NCBI GenBank assembly: GCA_000433355.1
Contig: FR893120.1
Span: 1 to 60,938 of the forward strand
Length of the DNA: 60,938 nt
Direction of reading: 5' to 3'
Source of the DNA: Alistipes sp. CAG:435
Lineage (GTDB): Bacteria > Bacteroidota > Bacteroidia > Bacteroidales > UBA932
Positions 33,212 to 42,283 of the stretch are shown one piece after another. The stretch's first letter is position 1, and each line of letters opens with the position of its first letter. The notes under the pieces were generated by a model. It made no database searches. It worked only from the letters and a program-made list of their open reading frames with translations, and had not been told where the DNA came from. A program made the position numbers and the translations under genes.

Positions 33212-33559
33212 TTATTTCTTCAGAAGTTCGTCGATGTGTTCGGCGTAGTCCAATGAGGTGTCAAGATAAAAAACAATCTCAGGCACGATGCGGAGCTGCT
33301 TTGCGACCTGGTGGCCGAGCTCTCCGCGCAGAGCCTTGACATTGTCGTTCAGAAGTTTCATCACTTCCTCAGCCTTGGCGGAAGGGAATATGCTGACGTA
33401 GGTCTTGGCGAGGGAGAGGTCGGGGCTGACCCTGACCTCGCTCACCGTCACCATCGCGCCTCCGAACACTGCCATACCCTTGCCGCGTATGATTTCAGCC
33501 AGATCCTTCTGGATCTCTCTGGCAACCTTGAGCTGCCTTGTGCTTGCCGGCTTCTCCAT
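33212..33559 (-). CDS. rbfA: ribosome-binding factor A
   Basis: This 115-residue KH-like protein binds the 30S subunit and helps mature the 5' end of 16S rRNA. The family stretches are present: a VAREIQKDLAEIIR helix, VSEVRVSPDLSLAKTYVSIFP and VPEIVFYLDTSLDYAEHIDELL. Its start is 1 bp after the tyrS stop, so it is co-transcribed with tyrS. Confidence 0.93.
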   Translation of the reverse strand: MEKPASTRQLKVAREIQKDLAEIIRGKGMAVFGGAMVTVSEVRVSPDLSLAKTYVSIFPSAKAEEVMKLLNDNVKALRGELGHQVAKQLRIVPEIVFYLDTSLDYAEHIDELLKK

Positions 33560-33560
33560 A

Positions 33561-34853
33561 TTAGAGAACGTTGATTATGAAGTAGTTCTTCTTGCCTTTC
33601 TGTGCGAGGATGTACTTCCCGTCCACGATGTCCTTCTCTGAGACCTCGTACTCGATGTCGGCCACCTTATCCTTGTTGATGCTCACACCGTTGCCCTGAA
33701 CCATCTTCCTGGCCTCTCCCTTTGATGAGAAGACCTGGGTCTTCACGGCGAGGAAATCGAGAATGTTGCAAGGAAGGTCGGCTTTCTGAATATCAAAGGT
33801 CGGCACGCCGCTGAACACGGCGAGGAACGTCTTCTCGTCCAGTTTCTTCAGCTCGTCGGATGTCGAGTTGCCGAACAGCATCTTGGACGCGGAGACTGCG
33901 TTGGCATATTCATCAGCCCCGTGGATCATTGTGGTAAGCTCCTTGGCGAGAAGCTGCTGGAGCGTCCTGCGGCCAGGATCCTGACGGTGCTCCTCGATGG
34001 CGTCGTCGATGGTCTCCTTGTCAAGAAGGGTGAATATCTTGATGTATCTTTCCGCGTCCTCGTCGCTTACGTTCAGCCAGAACTGGTAGAACTCGTAAGG
34101 GGAGGTCTTCTCCGGATCGAGCCAGATGTTGCCCTTCTCCGTCTTTCCGAACTTTGTTCCGTCGGCCTTGCGGATGAGTGGGCAGGTGAGGGCGAACGCG
34201 TCGGTCTTGCCGAGCATCCTGCGGATGAGCTCAGTGCCGGTGGTGATGTTGCCCCACTGGTCGCTTCCGCCAAGCTGGAGACGGCAGCCCTTGTTCTCGT
34301 AGAGCCAGAGATAGTCGTAGCCCTGGAGCAGCTGGTAGCTGAACTCGGTGAAGGACATTCCCTCGCGTGACTCGCTGGAAAGACGCTTCTTCACGGAGTC
34401 CTTGGCCATCATATAGTTCACGGTGATGTGCTTGCCCACGTCACGGATGAAGTTCAGGAAAGAGTAGTTCTTCATCCAGTCGTAGTTGTTCACGAGCTCC
34501 GCCTTGTTAGGCGCGTCGGAGTCGAAGTCAAGGATCCTTGACAACTGCTTCTTGATGCCGGCGATGTTGTGCTGGAGGGTCTCCTCGTCCAGCAGATTCC
34601 TTTCCTGGGACTTCATCGAAGGGTCACCGATCATTCCGGTCGCTCCTCCGATCAGGGCGATAGGCTTGTGTCCGCACTGCTGGAAATGCTTCAGGATCAT
34701 GATGCTGACAAGGTGGCCGATGTGCAGGGAATCAGCCGTAGGGTCGATGCCGACGTAGGCGGCCTGAGGACCTTCCATAAGTTTTTCCTCAGTTCCCGGC
34801 ATGATGTCCTGGATCATGCCTCTCCATTTGAGTTCCTCTACGAAATTCTTCAT
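33561..34853 (-). CDS. tyrS: tyrosyl-tRNA synthetase
   Basis: This 430-residue class-I synthetase has the HIGH-type motif ADSLHIGHLVSIM near 35, a KMSKS-type loop reading TKFGKTEKGN near 230, and a C-terminal S4 RNA-binding domain (VFSSKGEARKMVQGNGVSINKDKV). It charges tRNA-Tyr. I chose ATG 34853 (MKNFVEELKWRG), where homology begins. Its promoter is divergent from and overlaps that of tpiA. Confidence 0.95.
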   Translation of the reverse strand: MKNFVEELKWRGMIQDIMPGTEEKLMEGPQAAYVGIDPTADSLHIGHLVSIMILKHFQQCGHKPIALIGGATGMIGDPSMKSQERNLLDEETLQHNIAGIKKQLSRILDFDSDAPNKAELVNNYDWMKNYSFLNFIRDVGKHITVNYMMAKDSVKKRLSSESREGMSFTEFSYQLLQGYDYLWLYENKGCRLQLGGSDQWGNITTGTELIRRMLGKTDAFALTCPLIRKADGTKFGKTEKGNIWLDPEKTSPYEFYQFWLNVSDEDAERYIKIFTLLDKETIDDAIEEHRQDPGRRTLQQLLAKELTTMIHGADEYANAVSASKMLFGNSTSDELKKLDEKTFLAVFSGVPTFDIQKADLPCNILDFLAVKTQVFSSKGEARKMVQGNGVSINKDKVADIEYEVSEKDIVDGKYILAQKGKKNYFIINVL

Positions 34854-34919
34854 TGTATGTTGCGTTTTTATATTCATTTTGCGGCGTTATTTTGAGACTT
34901 GTCTCATTTTCGCGCCTGT

Positions 34920-34954
34920 TTTGTGCAAAGTTAGGCAAAAATAACGTAAATTTG
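34920..34954. promoter_or_regulatory. overlapping divergent promoters of tyrS-rbfA and tpiA
   Basis: On the plus strand TTTG (34920-34923) and TAAATTTG (34947-34954) serve tpiA, with a slightly long 23-bp spacer. On the minus strand TAACTTTG (34933-34926) fits the -7 box for tyrS. The two polymerase sites overlap, so the promoters may compete. Confidence 0.5.
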
Positions 34955-34992
34955 CAGGCTGGAAACGAAATTAACAGTTAATATAAACGAAT

Positions 34993-35748
34993 ATGAGAAA
35001 GAAAATCGTTGCCGGAAACTGGAAGATGAACACAACTCTCCAGGAAGGCGTTGAACTTGCGAAGGCTGTGGCCGCCAAGTCAGTTGAGACTCCAGAGAAT
35101 GTAGGACTTATCGTAGCCCCTCCTTTCACTCATCTCGCATCAGTGGCAGAGGCTCTCAAGGGCTCAAAGGTTGAGCTTTCAGCCCAGAACTGCGCTGATC
35201 ACGAGAAGGGCGCCTACACAGGCGAGGTCGCTGTGAATATGCTTACATCCGTCGGCTGCCAGTGGACCATCCTCGGACACTCCGAGAGAAGGCAGTACTA
35301 CGGCGAGACAGACGAGAAGCTCATCGAGAAGACAAAGCTCGCTCTCGCTGCCGGTCTTGGTGTGATCCTTTGCGTTGGTGAGAACCTTGAGCAGAGAGAG
35401 GCCGGAAAGCACTTCGATGTCGTTACCGAGCAGATCAAGAACGTCCTCTACAACTTCACAGCCGAGGATATGGCCAAGATCATCGTGGCTTACGAGCCGG
35501 TTTGGGCCATCGGTACAGGCAAGACCGCTACCGCCGGGCAGGCTGAGGAGATCCACGCCTGCATCCGCAAGGTGCTTGCCGAGAAGTTCGGTGAGACCGT
35601 AGCCGAGGATACCACAATCCTCTACGGCGGAAGTTGCAAGCCATCAAACGCCAAGGAGCTCTTCGCCCAGAAGGACATCGATGGTGGTCTTATCGGTGGC
35701 GCCGCGCTAAAAGCAGACGATTTTATCGCTATTGCACAGAGCTATTAA
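34993..35748 (+). CDS. tpiA: triosephosphate isomerase
   Basis: This 251-residue TIM barrel has GNWKMN (substrate lysine, residues 8-13), LGHSERR (catalytic His) and AYEPVWAIGTGKTAT (catalytic Glu and flexible loop). The C-terminal phosphate-binding GGSCKPSN and GGLIGGAAL are also present. It interconverts DHAP and glyceraldehyde-3-phosphate. It is monocistronic, with its own promoter and a strong terminator. The start lies in CGAATATG. Confidence 0.97.
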   Translation: MRKKIVAGNWKMNTTLQEGVELAKAVAAKSVETPENVGLIVAPPFTHLASVAEALKGSKVELSAQNCADHEKGAYTGEVAVNMLTSVGCQWTILGHSERRQYYGETDEKLIEKTKLALAAGLGVILCVGENLEQREAGKHFDVVTEQIKNVLYNFTAEDMAKIIVAYEPVWAIGTGKTATAGQAEEIHACIRKVLAEKFGETVAEDTTILYGGSCKPSNAKELFAQKDIDGGLIGGAALKADDFIAIAQSY

Positions 35749-35761
35749 CGGATTGTTTACC

Positions 35762-35802
35762 AAAAAGGGGAGGCAAAGTTTCAAACTTTGCCTCCCCTTT
35801 TT
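35762..35802. terminator. bidirectional terminator between tpiA and histone-like gene
   Basis: A perfect 20-bp inverted repeat with A-run and T-run ends (AAAAAGGGGAGGC ... GCCTCCCCTTTTT) can terminate tpiA on the plus strand and the histone-like gene on the minus strand. Confidence 0.9.
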
Positions 35803-35820
35803 GGTATCGTGAGCGTCTTC

Positions 35821-35997
35821 TTACTTCTTGGACTCCTCAACAGAAACCTTTCTGAATTCCTTGAGATCCTTCATGAGCTCGAGAGCGGCCTTGCGCGCGC
35901 GTGCGCCGGCGGCCTTGTTACCCTTTTCTACCTGAGCGTCAGCGTTCTCTACGAACACGTTGAGCTCTTCTTTGATTTTAGCGACAAGATTCTCCAT
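35821..35997 (-). CDS. histone H1-like small basic protein (Hc1 family)
   Basis: This 58-residue lysine/alanine-rich protein starts MENLVAKIKEELNVFVENAD. The basic core EKGNKAAGARARKAALEL and an E-E-S-K-K terminus follow. The pattern is that of the Bacteroidota Hc1-like DNA-binding proteins. It is probably a nucleoid protein. The gene is very short but has a clean ATG, good codon use and its own terminator. It is a plausible candidate for a protein that meets the unusual DNA motif described for this window, but nothing in the sequence links them. Confidence 0.85.
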   Translation of the reverse strand: MENLVAKIKEELNVFVENADAQVEKGNKAAGARARKAALELMKDLKEFRKVSVEESKK

Positions 35998-36131
35998 TTT
36001 GTTCTAATTTTAGTGAATAGTTGGATTATTAATGTAATAAAAATGTAATCGTCTCTAAATGTGAGCGCAAGTTATGTAAAAAAATGAAATTAACAAATTT
36101 TTCCGGTAAAAAAGGCTGGTTTTCTGACACT

Positions 36132-36719
36132 TTATGCCCCTTTTTCGTCTTTTTTAGGCTTGACATTTAGCATATTCATCGCCCTGTCAGGTCCAATGGT
36201 GGAAAAATTCTTGATTCCTTCGATCACTCTGTCACATATTTCCGGAACAGCCGCCTTCTCATCCGCGGTCAGTTCCCCGATCACATAGTCAACCTGGGCT
36301 CCCCGGGAGAAATTATTACCGATCCCGATTCTTATTCTGGCCCATTGGGTGGTTTCCAGCCGTGCTTGTATGTCCTTCAGTCCGTTGTGCCCTCCATCGC
36401 TTCCATTCTTGCGCATCCTGATCGTGCCGAACGGAAGGTTGAGGTCATCGCAGATCACTATGAGGTTCTCAAGCGGAAGTTTGAGTTTGTCCATCCAGTA
36501 GCGGACAGCGTTACCGCTGAGATTCATGTAGGTTGAAGGTTTCAGAAGGTAGAACTTCCGTCCTTTGAATGAAATCTCGGCCACGTCACCGTAACGTTCC
36601 GTCCTGAAAACAGTATTGGATGCCTGAGCCCAGGCATCCAACACCATAAACCCCATATTGTGTCTGGTAGAAGCGTACTCCGCGCCGATGTTTCCCAATC
36701 CTGCGACAAGGTAGTTCAT
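36132..36719 (-). CDS. pth: peptidyl-tRNA hydrolase
   Basis: This 195-residue enzyme recycles peptidyl-tRNA. It has LVAGLGNIGAEYASTRHNMGF (catalytic His in TRHN), KPSTYMNLSGNAV and ICDDLNLPFGTIR (catalytic Asp). I chose ATG 36719 (MNYLVAGLGN); an upstream in-frame start would run into rplY. It is co-transcribed downstream of rplY, a common bacterial arrangement. Confidence 0.95.
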   Translation of the reverse strand: MNYLVAGLGNIGAEYASTRHNMGFMVLDAWAQASNTVFRTERYGDVAEISFKGRKFYLLKPSTYMNLSGNAVRYWMDKLKLPLENLIVICDDLNLPFGTIRMRKNGSDGGHNGLKDIQARLETTQWARIRIGIGNNFSRGAQVDYVIGELTADEKAAVPEICDRVIEGIKNFSTIGPDRAMNMLNVKPKKDEKGA

Positions 36720-36750
36720 GCCAGTGTCTTCTTCAGAGGTCTGCTCCGGT

Positions 36751-37395
36751 TTATTCAGCAGCCGGCTCAGCAGTCTCCTCAGTTGATTCAGTCTCATGCT
36801 CCTCTGCACCTTCCATCTTCTCCTCGTGGGCGAGCTGCGCTGCGATCTGACGTGTTGACTTCACGGCGCAGATGATGGTTGACTTAGGAGTTACCACGGT
36901 CACGTTCTCAAGCTTGATGTCACCGGCTACGATGCGCTTCTCGATGTCGAGTTTGGTAACGTTGATGTTGAGAGTGTCAGGAAGATCGTTCATCAGGGCG
37001 CTGATGCGTACCTCTCTGCTGACGAGAACGAACTTACCACCTCTCTGTACTCCGACTGGGTGACCGCTCACTACAACAGGAACCTTGATGACGATAGGCT
37101 TGTCCTCAGTTACCGCGAGGAAGTCAGCGTGAAGGCAGTTGTCCTTTACCGGATGGTACTGAAGCTCGTGAACGACAGCTGTGTAGGCCTTGCCGTTGTC
37201 AAGTTTGATGTCGATGATGAATGACGCCGGAGTGTGGGTGATTCCCATAAGGTCTCTTTCAGTTACTGTGAAGAGAACGTTCTCCAGACCAGGTCCGTAG
37301 AGGTTGCAAGGAACGAGACCCTGCTTGCGGATCGCTTTGATGACGGCCTTGTTGCCGACTTCACGGACTTTGCCGTTAAGCTCAAAATGCTTCAT
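36751..37395 (-). CDS. rplY: 50S ribosomal protein L25/general stress protein Ctc
   Basis: This 214-residue protein of the long TL5/Ctc type has an N-terminal 5S rRNA-binding L25 domain (about 1-95, with VREVGNKAVIKAIRKQGLVPCNLYG) and a C-terminal beta domain. The C-terminus is an acidic E/T/A-rich tail, typical in Bacteroidota. It forms an operon with pth. Confidence 0.93.
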   Translation of the reverse strand: MKHFELNGKVREVGNKAVIKAIRKQGLVPCNLYGPGLENVLFTVTERDLMGITHTPASFIIDIKLDNGKAYTAVVHELQYHPVKDNCLHADFLAVTEDKPIVIKVPVVVSGHPVGVQRGGKFVLVSREVRISALMNDLPDTLNINVTKLDIEKRIVAGDIKLENVTVVTPKSTIICAVKSTRQIAAQLAHEEKMEGAEEHETESTEETAEPAAE

Positions 37396-37503
37396 TGTTT
37401 TGTTGTTTAAAATGTGTTACTCAGTTCCGGACCGCCCGGAACCCCATTGCACCAAAAGCGCGGTACGCTTTGTAATTGCGCCGCAAAGATAGGAATATTT
37501 TGG

Positions 37504-38832
37504 CTACTTCACAAGCCCCGTGGCCTTATTCCAAGGTTCCTTCTTATAATAGGAGTCAAGAAGCTGGGTGCCGGCACACGGCAGGTAGATGCTGAAGCCG
37601 GAATATTCAGTGATGTCGAAAGTGGCGAGGAATTGCGGGGTGGCTTCCCTGTAGACCACGCAGCGGTCGATGGCGTCGTTGACCGCTCTCAGCTCCTCTT
37701 CGTTGGAGATGCATTTCCGGAATGTGTCCATGAGGTCGAAGAAATAGTGCCTGTCATTCCTGAAATAGCCTTGGATCAGATGTGTAGGCGCGTTGGACAA
37801 TGTGTCGGAGTACTCCCGGAACAAATCCGAGCAGACCCTTGCCAGATTGTCCAGCCCGTCGGTGCGGACCAGGTTGATCGTTGCGGAACGATACACCCCG
37901 TTCTGCTTGTCGTACATTCCGAACGAATCCTTGAGGAGGCCTTCAAGGTCGGGAGTCGTCCTGTCAAGGAGAAAAGAGGTGATCTTGGTGTAGTCGAACA
38001 TACCGTCGCCCAGTACCTCCGCAGGAGAAAGGCCAAGATAGTCAGCCTTGTCCTTGAGTCCGTAGGCCACTTCAACCCCGCCGGTGATACACATGTCGAA
38101 AAGCAGGTAGTCGAGATGGTAGGGAATCGCGTCGGCGAACTCGCTGACGCTCATCTCGTGGCCGTAATAACTGTCCTTTATGTAGTCCTGTCCGATCGAG
38201 CGCGTCATCCCGTAGAACGGATCGGTGTCGGGCAGATCTCCCTCCGGGACGGGAAGCCTTGGATGTCCAACGCTTTGAGCGGCGATGCTATACCTTGGGG
38301 CTCGACTCTTTCTTTTAGGATCATTCTCGAATTGGTACGGGCTGTAATAGTAGCCGGCGGGAAGCCAGCCCGAACCGTGCGAGGAGAACACCATCCCGTA
38401 CCCTTTGTTGGCGGGGAACTTTTCCTTGACGAGAGTCAGCACCGCGCTGAGGGTGGAGGGGGACGCTGCGATGGTCTCCTTGCCGAACACCTTGAGGGTG
38501 TCGGAGATCACTTTCCCTTTCGAGGTCTTGTAGATGCGTCTGAGATAGGAGTTTACAGGGGTGTGGCCGTTCTCGGCGATTCTTGAATATACCAGAAGCA
38601 CGTCGCCATACTTTCCCGGAATATGCCCCGCCGGAAGACCCTTTTGCTGGTCTTCCATATTTCTTCTCATGTACGATCCGATGTCGTTGAACGCGCATTC
38701 GTAGAAAAGCAGGACTCTGCGGTCGGCGCTTTCCGGTTCTTCGGTATTGTGTCTGTTCTTGTCGCATCCAAAAGCCGCTGTCATGACGAGAGCCGCGGCA
38801 AGAAACCTTGTGATTGTCCTTATGATGTTCAT
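37504..38832 (-). CDS. clostripain-like cysteine peptidase (C11 family), lipoprotein
   Basis: This 442-residue protein has a signal peptide with lipobox AFGC (Cys about 23). The C11 catalytic dyad is visible: histidine in GMVFSSHGSGW near 150 and cysteine in LLFDMCITGGVEVAY near 245. C11 peptidases cut after Arg or Lys and often self-activate. It is exported and probably surface or periplasmic. It is divergent from the DPP3 gene, which is also a lipoprotein peptidase. Confidence 0.85.
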   Translation of the reverse strand: MNIIRTITRFLAAALVMTAAFGCDKNRHNTEEPESADRRVLLFYECAFNDIGSYMRRNMEDQQKGLPAGHIPGKYGDVLLVYSRIAENGHTPVNSYLRRIYKTSKGKVISDTLKVFGKETIAASPSTLSAVLTLVKEKFPANKGYGMVFSSHGSGWLPAGYYYSPYQFENDPKRKSRAPRYSIAAQSVGHPRLPVPEGDLPDTDPFYGMTRSIGQDYIKDSYYGHEMSVSEFADAIPYHLDYLLFDMCITGGVEVAYGLKDKADYLGLSPAEVLGDGMFDYTKITSFLLDRTTPDLEGLLKDSFGMYDKQNGVYRSATINLVRTDGLDNLARVCSDLFREYSDTLSNAPTHLIQGYFRNDRHYFFDLMDTFRKCISNEEELRAVNDAIDRCVVYREATPQFLATFDITEYSGFSIYLPCAGTQLLDSYYKKEPWNKATGLVK

Positions 38833-38846
38833 AATTTGTCCTTTTA

Positions 38847-38875
38847 AGTCGGGGGCAGGATTGTCTAGCCCCGAC
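38847..38875. repeat. hairpin between divergent peptidase genes
   Basis: GTCGGGG and CCCCGAC pair with a 15-nt loop. There is no T-tract on either strand. It lies in the shared upstream region of two lipoprotein peptidase genes, so it may be a shared operator. Confidence 0.4.
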
Positions 38876-38940
38876 AGATGACAAATATAAGGAAATTCCT
38901 GAATAATGGTTATATTTACAAGCCAAAAACAATTATTTTT

Positions 38941-40947
38941 ATGAAATCAGGAATAAAGATGATTCTCACAATCGGAGCGGCTGCCGCTCTCTGCTCTTGC
39001 TCGCAAGGGGAAAAGAAGACACAAGACACTGACTTCCATTACCTTCTGGACGAGTTCGCCGACCTCAAGGTAATCCGTTTCCGGGTTCCGGGATGGGACA
39101 ACCTCAGTCTCAGGCAGAAGGAATATGCCTACCATCTTTCTGAGGCCGCCAAGCTGGGCCGCGACATCACCTGGGACCAGTACTGCAAGTGGAACCTCCC
39201 GATCCGGCACGTGGTCGAGGATATTCTCAATGAATATGAAGGTGACCGTGAATGCGCTGATTTCCAGAACTTCACCGTCTATGCCAAGAGGCTTTTCTTC
39301 GCCAACGGCATCCATCACCACTATTCCGAGGACAAGTTCTTCCCGGAGTGCCCGAAGGAATATTTCCAGAGCCTTATGGAGGCTGTCGGTGACGGGGAAC
39401 AGGCCACTGAGCTGCTTGAGGTGATATATTCACCGGACATCTACCCTCAGCGCCGTTCCACTTCCAAGACAGGCGACATCGTGGAGCTTTCCGCTGTGAA
39501 TTTCTATGACGGCGTGACACGCGAGGAGGTTGATAAATATTACAATTCTATGATGGATCCGAACGACAAGACCCCGATCTCCTACGGCCTTAACACAAAG
39601 GTAGTCAAGGAGGACGGCAAGGTTGTCGAGAAGCCTTGGAAGGTCGGAGGAATCTACGGTCCGGCTCTGGAGAAGATCTGCGCCGAACTGGAGAAGGCCG
39701 CCGCGGTGGCCGAGACCGATCTTCAGAAAGAGGCGATAGGAAAGCTTGTGGAGTATTACAGGACAGGCGATTTGAAGACTTGGGATGATTTCAACATTGA
39801 CTGGGTTCAGGACACCGTCGGCACGATCGACTTCATCAACGGATTCATCGAGGACTATGACGATCCGCTCGGACGCAAGGCCACATGGGAGGGCTATGTG
39901 AATATGAAGGATTCAGCGGCTTCCGCCCGTACGGAGGTCCTGAGCGCCAACGCGCAGTGGTTCGAGGACAATTCTCCGGTTGATCCGCGTTTCCGCAAGC
40001 CTCACGTCAAGGGCGTTTCCGCCAAGGTTGTGGACGGCATCACCCTCGCCGGAGCCACCTATCCTGCCACTCCGATCGGAATCAACCTTCCGAACGCCGA
40101 CTGGATCAGACGTGACTACGGCTCGAAATCCGTGACCATCGCCAACATCACCCACGCCTACGACTACGCCGCCCAGGAGTCGCCGAAGAGCACCCTGACA
40201 GAGTTCGCCTACGACCAGGCCGAGATTGACGCTTACAAGCAGTACGGTTCCTACACTGACGAGATCCACACCGATCTTCACGAGTGCCTCGGCCACGGTT
40301 CCGGACAGCTTCTTCCAGGAGTTTCCTCCACGGCTTTGGGTGAGTACCAGTCCACCCTTGAGGAGGCCCGCGCCGACTTGTTCGGTCTTTACTATATGGC
40401 TGATCCCAAGCTGGTTGAGCTTGGCATTATGCCGAACGCCGAGGCCTACAAGCCGGCATATTCAAACTACATCAGGAATGGTCTGTTCGTGCAGTTCACA
40501 CGTGTCGAGCTCGGCAAGCAGAACACTGAGGCGCATATGCAGAACCGCAAGCTGATCGCCGAGTGGTGCTACGAGAAGGGCGCCGCACGCGGAACCATCG
40601 AGAAGAAGATGCGTGACGGAAAGACTTACTTCGTGGTGAATGACTACGAGGCTCTCCGCGGTCTGTTCGCCGAGCTTCTCGCCGAGATCCAGAGAATCAA
40701 GTCCGAGGGCGACTACGCCGCCGGTAAGAATCTCGTGGAGACCTACGCGGTCAACATTGATCCGCAGCTCCACAAGGAGGTTTTGGAGAGGTATGCCGCT
40801 CTTAATCTCAAGCCTTACGGCGGATTCGTCAACCCGGACATCGTGCCTGTCGAGAAGGACGGCAAGGTCGTTGACTACAAGATCGTCTATGTGGACAACT
40901 ACCTCCAGCAGCAGCTTGACTACGGCAAGAAATATCGTACACTTTAA
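38941..40947 (+). CDS. dipeptidyl-peptidase III family metallopeptidase (M49), lipoprotein
   Basis: The start at 38941 gives 668 residues with a lipobox signal peptide (ALCSC). The M49 zinc motif is present as HECLGHGSG (HExxGH type), with the second metal-binding region EEARADLFGLYYM about 50 residues later. The enzyme removes dipeptides from the N-terminus of short peptides. Bacterial lipoprotein forms occur widely in Bacteroidota. The xerD gene starts directly after its stop codon. Confidence 0.9.
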   Translation: MKSGIKMILTIGAAAALCSCSQGEKKTQDTDFHYLLDEFADLKVIRFRVPGWDNLSLRQKEYAYHLSEAAKLGRDITWDQYCKWNLPIRHVVEDILNEYEGDRECADFQNFTVYAKRLFFANGIHHHYSEDKFFPECPKEYFQSLMEAVGDGEQATELLEVIYSPDIYPQRRSTSKTGDIVELSAVNFYDGVTREEVDKYYNSMMDPNDKTPISYGLNTKVVKEDGKVVEKPWKVGGIYGPALEKICAELEKAAAVAETDLQKEAIGKLVEYYRTGDLKTWDDFNIDWVQDTVGTIDFINGFIEDYDDPLGRKATWEGYVNMKDSAASARTEVLSANAQWFEDNSPVDPRFRKPHVKGVSAKVVDGITLAGATYPATPIGINLPNADWIRRDYGSKSVTIANITHAYDYAAQESPKSTLTEFAYDQAEIDAYKQYGSYTDEIHTDLHECLGHGSGQLLPGVSSTALGEYQSTLEEARADLFGLYYMADPKLVELGIMPNAEAYKPAYSNYIRNGLFVQFTRVELGKQNTEAHMQNRKLIAEWCYEKGAARGTIEKKMRDGKTYFVVNDYEALRGLFAELLAEIQRIKSEGDYAAGKNLVETYAVNIDPQLHKEVLERYAALNLKPYGGFVNPDIVPVEKDGKVVDYKIVYVDNYLQQQLDYGKKYRTL

Positions 40948-41823
40948 GTGGATCTGACGGAAAGAATATTACAGGATTATTCTTCTTATTTGAAGATCGA
41001 GCGTGCGATGTCACCCAACACGGTGGCATCGTACTCTTCTGATGTGAGAGAGTTCTTCTCAGCCGTGAAGACCTCTCCTGCGGATGTGGCGACCAATGAC
41101 ATCCTTGACTACCTTTCATCCCGTGAGGACCTTTCGAAGCGTTCCCAGGCCCGTTTCCTGAGTTCGCTTCGATCTTTTTTTGACTGGCTTGTCATGGAAG
41201 GGGAGCGTAAGGAGAATCCATGTGATCCGATCGAGTCTCCCAAGATGGGGCGCTATCTTCCTGCTGTCTTGTCTGTTGAGGAAGTGGAAGCGATCATGGA
41301 CTCGGTGGATCTTTCGTCATGGACCGGCAAGCGTGACCGGGCCATTCTGGAGGTCCTCTACGGCTGCGGCCTCCGCGTCTCCGAGGCCGTTGGTTTAAGA
41401 ATATCCTGCATTTACCTTGACGAGTCCTTTGTCCGGGTCATCGGCAAGGGCAATAAGGAGCGTATAGTCCCGATGGGGGATATGGCCGCGTCCGCGGTCC
41501 GGAACTATCTGGCTGTCAGACCTGATCTGGCGTCCCCCGAGTTTGATGACACCCTGTTTCTGAACCGCTTTGGCAAATCTCTCAGCCGTGTCTCGATGTT
41601 CACAATCGTGAAGCGTCAGGCCATGCTTGCCGGCATCCATAAGGAAATCTCTCCGCACACCTTCCGCCACTCCTTCGCCACCCACCTGATAGAGAACGGC
41701 GCCGATCTCCGTGTAGTCCAGGACATGCTCGGCCACGAGGACATCACCACCACTGAGATCTACACCCACATCGACACCACCACCTGGCAGCAGTCCGTCC
41801 TATCCCATCACCCCCGCCGCTGA
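40948..41823 (+). CDS. xerD: site-specific tyrosine recombinase XerD
   Basis: This 291-residue tyrosine recombinase has an N-terminal SAM-like core-binding domain (about 1-90). The catalytic residues are the Arg in YGCGLRVSEAVGL, HTFRHSFATH (His and Arg), LGHEDITTTEIYTHID (His and Tyr nucleophile) and a lysine in the beta-hairpin near IGKGNKER. It resolves chromosome dimers at dif with XerC. The start is GTG at 40948, one base after the peptidase stop, so it is probably co-transcribed. Confidence 0.9.
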   Translation: MDLTERILQDYSSYLKIERAMSPNTVASYSSDVREFFSAVKTSPADVATNDILDYLSSREDLSKRSQARFLSSLRSFFDWLVMEGERKENPCDPIESPKMGRYLPAVLSVEEVEAIMDSVDLSSWTGKRDRAILEVLYGCGLRVSEAVGLRISCIYLDESFVRVIGKGNKERIVPMGDMAASAVRNYLAVRPDLASPEFDDTLFLNRFGKSLSRVSMFTIVKRQAMLAGIHKEISPHTFRHSFATHLIENGADLRVVQDMLGHEDITTTEIYTHIDTTTWQQSVLSHHPRR

Positions 41824-42021
41824 CTGTCTCAGCTCTTCGGCAACGCTTTACTCCCGAAACGTTCTCTGAGAATTTCTCATGTCCATCTCTTCTGGCAACT
41901 GCCTCTCGCAGTCACCAAATTTGCCCCCGAAACGTTTCTCGAGAATTTCTCATATCCCTCTCCAGATAATATGGTGCAGCTAATAGTTGAGGAATATAGA
42001 TGTTGTAGAAATAATGTGTGG

Positions 42022-42093
42022 CGGCAGTGGAAAAAAGGCAAAAGTCGGATTTTGCACGTTACCAAAATTTGCCATTTGATTTTTCCACTGCCG
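42022..42093. mobile_element. 72-bp MITE-like hairpin
   Basis: CGGCAGTGGAAAAA (42022-42035) and TTTTTCCACTGCCG (42080-42093) are perfect inverted ends. GGCAAA/TTTGCC (42037-42042 and 42068-42073) is a second inner stem. It is inside the tandem-repeat region. There is no reading frame and no clear target duplication. Confidence 0.5.
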
Positions 42094-42110
42094 TTCGTTA
42101 AGTTAACACG

Positions 42111-42118
42111 TACTTTTG
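42111..42118 (+). promoter_or_regulatory. orphan -7 box facing repeat array
   Basis: TACTTTTG matches TAnnTTTG and faces repeats three to five. No gene lies ahead on that strand. A -33 element is not clear. Confidence 0.3.
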
Positions 42119-42283
42119 TGGGGACTTGATACCTTTCCGACAACGCTTTGCTCCCGGAACGTTCTCGAAGAGTGCTTCGTGTCCCTCTCCGGCGACGTTT
42201 TCCCATCTAAGCGTTCCCCGAGAGTGTCTAATGTTCCTCTTGGGCTACGCTTTACTCTAAAATCGTTGCCCAAGAGTGCGGGG

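Larger units (their letters stand above)
41833..42278. repeat. degenerate tandem repeat array (about 53-bp unit, five copies) with a central hairpin
   Basis: Copies lie at 41833-41886, 41887-41959, 42134-42186, 42187-42238 and 42239-42278. Each begins near CTC-t/c-GGC-ACGC, contains CCGAAACGTTCTC and ends near TCTCATGTCCCT. The array is split by about 170 bp that hold a 72-bp hairpin. I find no reading frame. The divergence between copies suggests age or repeated insertion. Confidence 0.65.

Noticed and set aside
41833..42278. Possible CRISPR array
   Set aside because: Repeat units are about 53 bp, degenerate and directly abutting, with no unique spacers of constant length and no cas genes nearby.
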